64,000 bases of DNA, from contig WJXW01000015.1 in the NCBI GenBank assembly GCA_015832175.1, positions 1,539,725 through 1,603,724 of the forward strand, in the 5' to 3' direction. The translations under genes and the position numbers were made by a program. Under the pieces are notes generated by a model. It searched no databases. It saw only the letters and a list, made by a program, of their open reading frames with translations, and was not told the origin of the DNA. How positions within the stretch are numbered: the first letter of the stretch is position 1; each line of letters starts with the position of its first letter. The DNA comes from Paraphaeosphaeria minitans. Taxonomy: Eukaryota > Ascomycota > Dothideomycetes > Pleosporales > Didymosphaeriaceae. Shown in pieces: positions 54,418-64,000 of this stretch.

Positions 54418-57400
54418 AAGCCGCAATCCACCATGCAACGTGGATGCCGCACAGGACGCGCCACTTGCGAAACACAACAAGCCTATGACAGACTGCGATG
54501 AACGTAAGGTGGGTGATGGGAGGGTTTCGGGTGACGACGCGAAAACGCAGACGCGGAAGCGGCAGAGAACAGCAAGCATCATTCGCCAGGGTATCATGTA
54601 GCTTAGTAGTCGCTTAGATTTACAGACCTCGAGAATCTGATGATCGAATTGGCCTGTGTGAAGGCATATACGTCGACGATCGATGTCTGGAAATCTAGAT
54701 GGGTCGATAGCTAATTTGATGAGGGTTGTTGGCACGATCCCTTCAACTCTATACAAGAGATTCTTCGAGAACGTAAAGCTACTGGCTTTTCAATGTTAGG
54801 TACGAATGTGATTTGATGTTGGCTATGAATTGCCTGTGATATAAGATATAGGCACACATTGAGGAGCGTGAGCCGGGTGCTAGACTCGGCTCAAACAAAG
54901 TGCCCCGCGTTTCACCTATCTCGCCACGCCAATACAAGCTCTAATCAATTGCTCATGACCCTGGTGGCGTTTACAAACACTACAACAGTGACGACGACTT
55001 AGTATCAAGACGCCAACAGCAGGTCGCCGTAAACCTGCTTCGACCTACTCCATGCAGCCCTCTGCTTCCACGTATGCGCCACTGGAGCTCGGAAGGCTCA
55101 TCACCCCAGTGCGCCAGTTGTCGGTAGCACCATCGCCAGTGGCGCTAACATAGCCCATCTGACTCGAGTGCGCATATCTGCAGCGGCTCCCCTGTTTCTG
55201 GTTGAGCATTCTTGATCTTCCCACCGTGTGTGGTCCAGATGACAAGTGCAAAGGGCCCGAGACAATAACGTCACCTCATGTGAATACCTGCACGTCGTGC
55301 TGTCTGGCTGGCCTTTACTACAACGGCAAAAGACGTGACTTTCAGATATCCTCAGCTTGTAGCGCTTCCAGCTCGCGCAAAGGCTCCTAGCTAACGTAGC
55401 AGTGGCTGCGCTGGTAACTCAGAAGGCATAACGGGAAATGCCGAGATGAGGGTCTGTGCCTCCAGCTTGGCAACAGCTCGGCTGTCGACTTTAATCACTA
55501 TCAACTACTTCGTGTGCATGTAATCCATCAAGAGCGCGACTGTTTATCATCGGGTGGGCTTATCTATGATTTTACTCTCGATCGGCGTTAGATAATACGC
55601 ATGGTAAGCCTTTAGTAACGTAAGTTAATGGAGTTTTCAATAGTCAGTGTGACACCTATGCATTTAACGCTTGATATAACTATCTGCTGTCAGTAAATAA
55701 GGGCATACAACCATTCCATGTTCGTGTACATAACGTGAGGCTAACACACACCTAGAAGCGCGCTGGAAAGTCAGCAAGCAGTACACCACATAATCGTACT
55801 GAGCTGCCTTCGTCTTACATTCTTATCTTATCATCAATGTCGCTAATCAAAGAGCAGCTTCTTCCTCCTGTCACGAGTCTCTAGTTCTGGTGCTTTAGAA
55901 TCTTAATGCGCAATTTTAGTCTCTTCATCATCATCTCTCGCTCGCACATGCTCTCGGTCGTGCTCTCGTTCGTGGGTGCATGCGCTGGTCTCTGGGCAAG
56001 CCTCGACAGAAGTGATTAAAAGCGTACCAATGTCCATGCCGTGCTTACTATGAAGAGGTATAGGCAATATCGCCTTCCCAACATCCTTCTCGCTACTTTG
56101 GTCGCTATACCGGTCTATATAAGAGGGTGTGTTGCAGGGCCATAGGAACATAACGCCTCCCCAGGGTCTAATTCAGCGAAGCCACACTAACTTCATAACA
56201 TCCCCATACCTTCAAAATCCGGATCCATACCCATCAGGAGTACACGGCAACAGCCGGTTAGGCTCTCCTGTCACGGCGTGTGGTTTAAGACTGTAGACCG
56301 CACTACAGCACCAAAACACGGGGAACAGCAATTGTCGACAACAAGTGCATCTTCCGCTTCGACGAGGAACTTTTGCAACGGCGGTCCTGCATAGGCCCAA
56401 GTGCTTCCACCGCCGCACTCAACAGCACCCATTTCTCCTGTTCGGGCCCGCCTACAGTACTGTACAAGGCACGGGATGAGAAACAAGGGGTCATATTAAA
56501 GCCATGTCATTCCAAGATGGGCAAGCCCGATTCTACGAGAGAAATTAATGGATCAAGGCCGTTCCACCTTTTCTTTCAGAGAATTTGTGGACGGGGGAGT
56601 TTCAATTGTGCGGCAATCAGCCCATCGAGATACTAGTGCTTGAAACTTGAATCTAGTGTAGAAACATCTGAACGCCGGCGGCTCTCTTCTACTCCACTTA
56701 GGTCCCTGTGCATGTGTTTCTCTATAAAGGCTTTCGTCTTGGCCCGATAGTTGTGCAGCTGCTATATACCAGAATCGATCTCACATTCTAAGCTGACAGG
56801 AACGATGAGCGCGGCCAGTAGTGAAAAGTTAGTGCGTATCACTAGTAGTCGCTATGATAAAGTCATTCATTCTAATTGTGGGCATCACGATTTTTGCTTT
56901 TTCGCATAACGTTACTTGCATCCTCAGCTGTGCCATCTTATTGTCTGCATGTATGTAGTCGTCAAGCAGCAGTACAGAACCACAATGAACTCGATAATCA
57001 CAATTGTGGATCTATCCTTTTGTTGCTGTCCTCCATCCACGAAGCCTGCGCGCAATCTCTCCTATCGTGTGTGGCCAAATAACGAAACTCATGTGGTATC
57101 TATTGAAACGAATGCTATGTACGCGTGCGACACCCATGTCATAGCGGGTCGGGTTTTCAAGCAGACGGATCGAGACATGAAACGGGAACAATGTTTGACC
57201 TGCCAAATGTGTGCAAAACTCTACCACTTTGGCGTCAAGGATGCAATTTAGCACGACATGGCTGCAGGTAAGTAAGGGAGGGATCGTTTCGAAAAGGGAG
57301 AGCTCGTGGTAGACGCAGGGATCACGGCGAATGAGAGGTCAAGTGTTTGTGGGTTTCTTCGGTTCGGCATCGTTTTCCAGACAACGCGTGGGATGGCGCT

Positions 57401-57786
57401 TGGACGGCTACCCTATTTCGGCTCGATACAGGCAAGACGGTTCTTGCCATTGATGCAAGCGCTCTTCACCACCGTTGCTCCTGTGAATTCATGTGCAACT
57501 CCCTCATCTCGGGTGCCCAGGTGACGAGGTGACCATCGAGGGATGGGCTGGAATGAGGTGTGGAAGCGGAAGTCATTCCACGCTAGAAGACCATTGAGAA
57601 CCGGGGCTGTCGTTTCTGGAGCTTCCGTGTGCTCTTGGACGGGCTTCGAGGTGGTGATGGGAGGCTTTGTACTGGATGAGCCAGCTCTGGGACCGGGGCG
57701 GGTGCCTGCTGACCTTGGACGGGCTCGACGGTGGAGTCACCTGGTACGACACGGCTGCCGTCGACCCCGAACGCAATCCCATGTTC
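54418..57786. other. Gene-poor stretch
   Basis: About 3.4 kb without a supported gene. A plus-strand frame at 56916-57251 has several Cys residues and a plausible compact sequence (NETHVVSIETNAMYACDTHV), and a partly overlapping frame at 56876 starts with a hydrophobic segment. A small secreted protein cannot be excluded but the evidence is too thin to call. AT-rich around 55560-55720. Confidence 0.4.
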
Positions 57787-59661
57787 TTAGCTCACGATCG
57801 TTGTGGCTGTGAGATTGGAGTGCTCCGGAGAGACCAGTCCACTGTTGGCGTACGGGAGGGTGATCAAACTAAGCTTCGTGTCAGCATGTCCTGGCTCCGG
57901 AACAAGGTCTGCAATCATGCTTGTGCGCTCACTGCGTCGCGTCGACGGAGTGTCTGCGATATTCACAGACGCATCACTCTTGTTCTCGGCGTGGTCTCTA
58001 TCGTGCTTGCGGAACATGAGCCTGAAGGCAACCGTTGTGATAGCCATCCCGCCGGCTAAGGACGCGTAGAAGGTCACGAGATTCGGGTCGTGAGCGAACG
58101 TTGTCAGTCCCATTGCGGACGCTGATCCAATCCCCGCCATGAGTGGGAAGATGGCTTGGATCACGGACTTCATATTCTTCGGAGCGTGGCTGTACGCGAT
58201 CTCGAGCGCCGTGACGTACGCCCACACCTCGCCCATGGCGATGAGGAAGAATACCGGTGCCTGAATCCAGACATTGACGTGGTTTGGCTCGCGGTTTGCG
58301 ACCGAGCTACATGCTCGCGGATGATCGTAGCATGGCCCTGAGGAGTAGATGACGTTCTGCACGATTGCAGCGTATGCCATCGAAGACACCACGAATCCGA
58401 ACCCGATAGTCATGCGCGTGATCGGCTGGAGGTATATATGGCGCTTGTGGAGCAGAGGGTAGATGACATGATGTATGAAGGGTGTGAAGAGGATGCAACC
58501 CACTTGGTTCATGGCCGGAAGCATGTCGTTCGGGGTACCGCTGGTTTCCATCTGCGCGGATTGCGATATCAAGTTGTTCTGCATCTGATCAAAGCAAATG
58601 TAGAACACGATGAAAGCGAGCAAGACTCGGCACCCTTGCAACGCTCGACGAAGTTCGCGAACCAACTGACCACTCCAGGGAACGACCTTGCGGCGATGCT
58701 CGAGTTGGTACTCGGGTTCAGCGCAGGCGAGTCGAAAACCATTTCGAGAAGCGCAGAGCAATACCCGACTCGCCTGAGTGAAGATTTTGGATTCGTGCGG
58801 CACCCTTAAGAAATATCCTCTTCCAGCTAGTAGCGTGAGCAGCGAGATAGATACGAACCCGAAACACAGACCGTATGCCGCTGCGAAGCTGACGTTCTCT
58901 TCCAGAGTTACGACAGCAAACCAGGATAGCGATCCAACGTTACCTAGCCAATAGTTCAGACTATAGATATATTCGATTGTGAGGACTCGATCTGTGAGCA
59001 CCTCTTCCCCGGAAGATAATGTCTTGATGCGCGGTTCGGTCTCGGCATACTGATCAGCTAAGAATGCTGCCATGTTGGACTCGAAACCGCCACCTCCCAG
59101 GGCCACACATATCATGGCTATAATGAGGCCTGGTAAGCCCCAGCCTGCAGCGAGACTCGAAGGCAACGAGCTAAGTGTCATCGCTGCGCAGCCCAAGTTG
59201 AAGAGCACTAAACAAACGAAGAGAGTTTTGTATCGGCCCAGACGAGAATCGGACACGATAGCGAAAAGCATCGGAGAGACATAGTAGGCGATGTAAAAGG
59301 CGCAGTAGATGCGTGTAGCTTTCACCTGGCCCAGGTCAAGTGCACCAGGAGTCTCTTTGTGAGTGAGCCGAGGAGGGTGCTGCATATAGTTCTGCCACGG
59401 TGCCGTCCTATTATGCATTAGCCTACCTATGAAAAAACGCAGACAGGCTACTCACAAGCCCCAGAAGGCTGCTTTTTCCCAAAAGCTAATTGAAGCGACT
59501 GTCCATAGACGTACCGGAATATCATCCCGTACACGACGTAGGCCTTCCGAGCTGTTTGACGATAAAGATATTTTGGAAGCGGAGAGTTCCTCAGTGTGGA
59601 GCCTGCTTCCGCTCTTCGCACCACTTGTCATAGGAACACCTTCCATGAGGAGTTGAGTCAT
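57787..59661 (-). CDS. POT/PTR2-family proton-coupled peptide transporter
   Basis: Exons 59661-59456 and 59407-57787 give 608 residues. The 48-nt intron has a GTGAGT donor, a GGCTAATG branch region and a CATAATAG acceptor, and joins EKAAFWGL to TAPWQNYMQHPPRL, the normal position after helix 1 of this family. At least ten hydrophobic helices follow, with family-typical segments: YIAYYVSPMLFAIVSD, the helix containing IYSLNYWLGNVGSLSWF, and near the end VWIQAPVFFLIAMGEVWAYV then ALEIAYSHAPKNMKSVIQAI. These proteins import di- and tripeptides or related substrates with protons across the plasma membrane. The N-terminal 50 residues are Ser/Glu-rich and cytosolic. The C-terminal tail is long and polar. 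No lesion found. Confidence 0.88.
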
Positions 59662-61597
59662 ATACTAGGTGGCGGGGTGAACTTATACAACGTGAACTCG
59701 GCGTGGGTAGCGTCTTAAAAACCGCGAATTTACAGAGAAATAGCATTCCTTATAAGCTTTCACCCATGTAGCGGCCCGAGTCTGTGTTTGCTGGTATCGT
59801 GGCTGTTGAGACAATGGGGCCGTGCGGACATGCTTAGTCGCATTGAACCGGACGTCCTAATGAGAACTATCAGCAGTATCAGCAACATCGGCAGGGATCG
59901 GCAGCCTTCAGCGCTATCAGCAGCATCAACAGTATTGTTTCCCATCATTCTGGCTCAGCCGAGATACAGTGGCAACGATGGGTAGGACGATGCTTATTGG
60001 AATAGTCTCAACGTCGGAACGCACCTCTATCTGCACGGAGTACGACTTGTCTGATATCCCATCTGGGCCCTCCTAGGGCCCTGTTGAGGAAATGACCATC
60101 ATTCCAAAGATGCACCGGACTGTCGATAGAGAGCCTTTCCACCAAAAAAAAAAACAAAAACAAAAAAAAACTGGAGGTTCCGTCAAATCGTGTACTCACA
60201 TTATGATACTACTTATCAACGTGTTAAACTAGACCCAGGCGCTCTGTTTTCTTTTAAACTAGCTTACTCGACGGAAGTTCTTACCTACAGCGCCGGTCCC
60301 CAACGCATCATCAATACCGTGCGCAATTGTAAGCAGAAGGCTAAAGTGAAGAACAATTCCTTACTCATTTTCGTCTTAGTCCCAGCGACTATGCCCCACG
60401 TCTGCACGCAAAAATGTGCATTAGCTGACACTTTCGCTTCACATGGCCTATGCGCGGCTGACGGATAAAACGTCTCACAAGTGTCTGCCTACACAGGAAA
60501 TGTACACCGTTAATACCTTTTGGCCAATATAATTAGCATAAGAGCAGAGAATTCTGCTAGGTCAGAATACTGTTGCCAAACACCAACAGTTTTTGCAGCG
60601 CCTGCACCACCATGCCCATGTTCTTCGTACTCTCAGTCGTTCTCGGTATGAAGCCATCCCTCTTATGCCGCATGCATAGTAACATCGTCTAGTATCTGTG
60701 CTTCTCGAAAGCTTGAAATGCCATACGGACTTAGAGTTTGTTGTATCCCGACGCAGGTCGCATCTGACAGAAGGCTGACCACTCCTAGGATCACACCGGA
60801 AAGCATCACGGATTCTACACCAATAAAGCATCTCATTGGGTGCTATTTGGGAATGGGAAGGTTTCTCCTGAAATGTATAAAACTATTAACCGAAGGTTTC
60901 CCGAACAGGAAGGTCCGGGAGGACGCGGAGGGGACGACTCCAGTCAGACGCTAGCCAGCTTATCCTGGAATCATCCGTGGAAGTTGGGAGGTTAGGGATC
61001 AGCACCAGATTGTAAGGCTCGAAGGGATAATGTCCGCATAATGCAAAGGGAACGAGAACACAGCGAAGTGGTCAGGGATACGGGGATAGTTTGCTAAATG
61101 CTGTAACAACCGCAGATGACGTTGTACATTCCAGCTTCCCGGTCCTCACTATATCGTGCGACTTGCCCCCATTTTCAGCCACAGCTCTGCTGCGACAGCT
61201 CAAAAATGTTCTTGCCGGATGAAAAAGCGTTGCTCCACGAAAGCCAACCCCACGCCATTGCTATTGAGAGTCCATACGCCTTGTTCTATTTAGACACAAT
61301 GTGACCCCATAGTCAGATGCATCGAGATGCATCTCTGGTGAGAGATGTACTCTCTGCGGTAGGACACGTCTCGGAGGCCAATACTTCTTCCCGATCCCAA
61401 CATCACGCGGCGAAGTAAGCTGAATGATGATCGTATTTTCCATGCACCGGTCTAGCGTTACATGCTGACCTATTTCTGGACACTGCTAATTGAGCACATC
61501 ATAGATGCTCTCTCTGACGGGATTCTCAAGGCAGCATTTTCAGTAAACAAGATGACTAAGTTACAATCATCTTTTCTGTAATCATATACGCGCTGTC
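59662..61597. other. Gene-poor stretch with CAGCAT-rich and A-rich tracts
   Basis: 59860-59940 has a run of CAGCAGYATCARCA-type motifs (ATCAGCAGTATCAGCAACAT) resembling diverged units of the satellite family. 60143-60173 is an A-rich tract. No gene recognised; short frames at 60190-60468 and 61116-61304 are not convincing. Confidence 0.4.
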
Positions 61598-62467
61598 ATG
61601 GATTCTCAAGCTGTGTTCCACATGATTTCTTGGCATGCAATTGCCTGGTTCAATAATCCTTGCACTAGTCCTGTCGTAGCTTCCGTCCTGTCACACATTA
61701 CAAAGGTAGCTTTCTACACCCGGCTAACCATCAGTCTTGATGACCGCCCTACTCACCCAATACCCTGGCATTTCGAGCCTCCTTTATTCTCCGTGACTTC
61801 CCGGTGGCTGACACCGACGGCGACTAAATCGCGTATGGCAGCGCTGGATACCACTTTACCCAGGGGTCCGGTCAGAGGGCCCTCCCTGCTTTGCCTTTCG
61901 GCAGAGCTCAGGAATCAGATTTGGGTGCACACATTGAGCGGAATGGTCTTTGAAGTGCACTGCTGGCCCAGCTACGGTGTTAAAAGTATTGCAACTACAG
62001 TTCTGAACCGACAGAAGAACTTCCTAAGTCTTCTCAGAACGTGCCGGCGGATCCATGCGGAAGCGAGGCTAATTCCGTTCATATTCAACGCTTTCCGCAT
62101 CAAGAGCGAGCAAGGACTCCATGCCTTTGTGGATACATTTGAGGCAGCGAAGCGAGAAGCGATCGCTGAGATACATCTGGTTACTTGGAGGGCTGTGCAC
62201 ATGGTGGAGAGGTTGAGCGACATTCCCCAGCCCGTTCCCGATAACCTGGCCCTCGCGCAACTTCCTGGGCTCAGAAAACTCTGCGTCGACGTTCGAATAA
62301 AATCCAACTGTAGGGATTGCAAACAAGGCCGCTGCGACAGGTGTGATCCAGAGCTTGGGCTACTGGAAAAGCATTTGATGGAATACGTGGAGAAAGGAGA
62401 TGAACGCATAGAGCTTGTATTGAAGCGCACGTGTTATGCATCAATGGCCGCATTGCAAGTACTTTGA
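61598..62467 (+). CDS. 2EXR/F-box-like protein with a C-terminal Cys cluster
   Basis: The frame is open for 289 codons. The conserved part starts at SLLCLSAELRNQIWVHTLSG, matching the same family signature as the locus at 51048, and continues with FLSLLRTCRRIHAEARLIPF, a segment typical of the family. The ATG at 61835 (MAALDTTLPRG) is a more likely start than 61598 because the first 79 residues do not resemble the family. Near the C terminus CRDCKQGRCDRC forms a C-x2-C-x4-C-x2-C arrangement that could bind zinc, which is unusual for these proteins as far as I know. The function of the family is unknown; many members are thought to mediate protein interactions. No lesion seen. Confidence 0.6.
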   Translation: MDSQAVFHMISWHAIAWFNNPCTSPVVASVLSHITKVAFYTRLTISLDDRPTHPIPWHFEPPLFSVTSRWLTPTATKSRMAALDTTLPRGPVRGPSLLCLSAELRNQIWVHTLSGMVFEVHCWPSYGVKSIATTVLNRQKNFLSLLRTCRRIHAEARLIPFIFNAFRIKSEQGLHAFVDTFEAAKREAIAEIHLVTWRAVHMVERLSDIPQPVPDNLALAQLPGLRKLCVDVRIKSNCRDCKQGRCDRCDPELGLLEKHLMEYVEKGDERIELVLKRTCYASMAALQVL

Positions 62468-64000
62468 TCCTGCGACACCACGTCCATAGGTTTTGACACT
62501 AGGTCCGTGCTCAGTGTGCGACAATATCAATCCGTTAACATATCCTTGATATGTCCCGTCTACTTTATGGAATGTGAGCGAGTCGTTTTTTCTCACCCCG
62601 TTGTACATCTTCTGTCCTTGAGAAGATAGTGGTAACGGGCCACTATGGTACTGACGGTTCTTGTTCATGATGTTTCAAGTGCTCACGGTGAGAGTATCCA
62701 CCCTAAAACTTGCTTCAGAAGCTTCCATTATTCCAAAAAGCCTTGTCTCAAGTTATTTTATTACAAGGGTGGGTATCGTACAATAAATTATAAAGGCTTC
62801 TGTAGTAACCGCCGTACTGTCCAACTCCGTCTTTCAATCAAGTCTTGCAGCCATGTGTTACTACTAGGACACCAGTTATATTCCTATCAGGTGCTTTCAA
62901 CCGGTGAAGCGCAGAATCTGAAAGAGGAATTTCGACTCGTCCAGCTGCAAGAGGTTCCGGCAGACGGGCTTAGTATGTGTTGGCAACGACTCAAAGCCGG
63001 CTCAAAGTCCGAACGGGGAGGTTATCCAATTTGGTGCCTATCACAAACGCGCCTCTTGTGAGAGGTGTCTCTCGTAGAGTCGTGGTAGGACTGCGAAACC
63101 ACATCATAACGCGTGAGGAGATAACAGCATCGGCTGGATCGCAACGAAAAGCCTGCTGGCTTACTGGAAGGTTCAGCCATGAGGATTCCGAAGCTGCAAG
63201 CAGATACTGAGCAAGACGCAGGGTCCGAGGTTCGACAAATTCCAATGGGGTGGAGCTGCCTAAAAGACACCTCCATGTAGATGCACAGGGTGCAAGGAAT
63301 GCTCAATAACGGTACGGGTAAGGTTCCTGTTCAGGTCTCTTCTCGCGTGGTGCAGATATATCAGCGCTGTCAGGTATGACAAAGTCAAAAGAATAGACAG
63401 TCCTGAAATCTGGGAACACTTAACCACAATTCACACTCAGGTGCTGCTCTGCGGAACTGCAGCCATCCGCTTGGAAATGAGGTGAAGTCATCTGTGTACG
63501 ATCTACATTTGGCCAGGGGGGATGGCCACGTAGGGTTGAATTTTCGTTTCTGGAGGCGGCCTTTGAGCTGGCTTCGGAGGATCACGCTAGAGGAGATCTT
63601 GAGTGTCAGTGTAGCTGGCATCACGTTCAGCACTGTCGCATGATACAACCGACCTTATGTAAACTAGCTGCTGACTACGATCCTCGTACTTAAGGGATCC
63701 TCTGGTTAGCTTGGTACAATCAACTCAGTCTCTCATTCCTTCTCCGCACCTCACTGATATAAAGGGAAAAGAGCGGCGGGCAAGCTCGGTTTTCACCGGT
63801 TTGTCTCAGGATCCTCCCCTGAGCAGCCGTCGGATACGTTTCGTTGCGCAGCAGGCATCATTGCGCACGGATGCACGGATGGTATACATCAGGGTGCATA
63901 AATTGGGGACGCTGCTGTCCTTGACTTGATCATTCCTTTCTCACTTCAACACACGTACGAGTCTCAACAACAAGACAAGCCATGAATCTTGCTCAAGGGT
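62468..64000. other. No supported gene to the window end
   Basis: Several short overlapping frames (62645-63061, 63711-63929) show no domain. An ATG at 63981 opens a frame cut by the window edge that may be the start of the next gene. Confidence 0.4.

Noticed and set aside
56916..57251. Possible small Cys-containing secreted protein
   Set aside because: The hydrophobic start and the Cys-rich part are in different frames and no intron with good signals joins them.
57543..58059. Plus-strand frames overlapping the peptide transporter 3' end
   Set aside because: They are antisense shadows of a well-supported transporter gene, with repeats of WTG-type low complexity and no family features.

Overview
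The window looks like an accessory, transposon-rich stretch of a filamentous ascomycete (Pezizomycotina) nuclear genome. The evidence is: spliceosomal introns of 44-67 nt with CTAAC/CTGAC-type branch points; fungal families (FSH1 hydrolase, AA11-type polysaccharide monooxygenase, POT peptide transporter, RING-patatin phospholipase, Pcl cyclin); and stop codons of the kind left by repeat-induced point mutation (RIP; CpA to TpA). Placement in Dothideomycetes is only a guess. Gene density is low and many loci are broken.

Layout. 1-9 kb: little coding, short palindromic repeats, a serine beta-lactamase/transesterase-type gene (4336-5687, -), an ankyrin-type gene (7010-7660, +) and an Hsp70-like pseudogene (8140-8816, -). 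9.3-11.4 kb: a pogo/Fot1-type DNA transposon with 44-bp terminal inverted repeats and a transposase full of stops. 12.0-16.8 kb: two oppositely oriented arrays of a degenerate satellite flank a membrane-protein gene that carries one in-frame stop. 17.3-21.8 kb: a five-exon RING-patatin phospholipase and a small membrane protein. 24.7-26.6 kb: a degraded locus ending in a C2H2 zinc-finger exon. 27.8-28.4 kb: a Pcl-type cyclin.

30.7-43.3 kb looks like the remains of a polyketide-type biosynthetic cluster: an intact FSH1 hydrolase, an orphan frameshifted thioester-reductase domain, a cytochrome P450 with one frameshift, and an O-methyltransferase pseudogene split by a 5'-truncated LINE that has a 9-bp target-site duplication. 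A further satellite array and an orphan helix-turn-helix gene lie inside this block. An FSH1 hydrolase, a reductive release domain, a P450 and an O-methyltransferase are typical partners in fungal non-reducing polyketide pathways. Here only the hydrolase is clearly undamaged.

43.3-47 kb is an AT-rich, stop-riddled island holding a dead cupredoxin-like secreted/membrane protein gene and a long inverted repeat. 47-64 kb holds an AA11-type monooxygenase, a class-3-like lipase, a 2EXR/F-box-like gene interrupted by a single TAA, an acidic protein, a three-exon coiled-coil protein, a POT-family peptide transporter and a second 2EXR/F-box-like gene, separated by long gene-free stretches. No tRNA, rRNA or CRISPR was seen.
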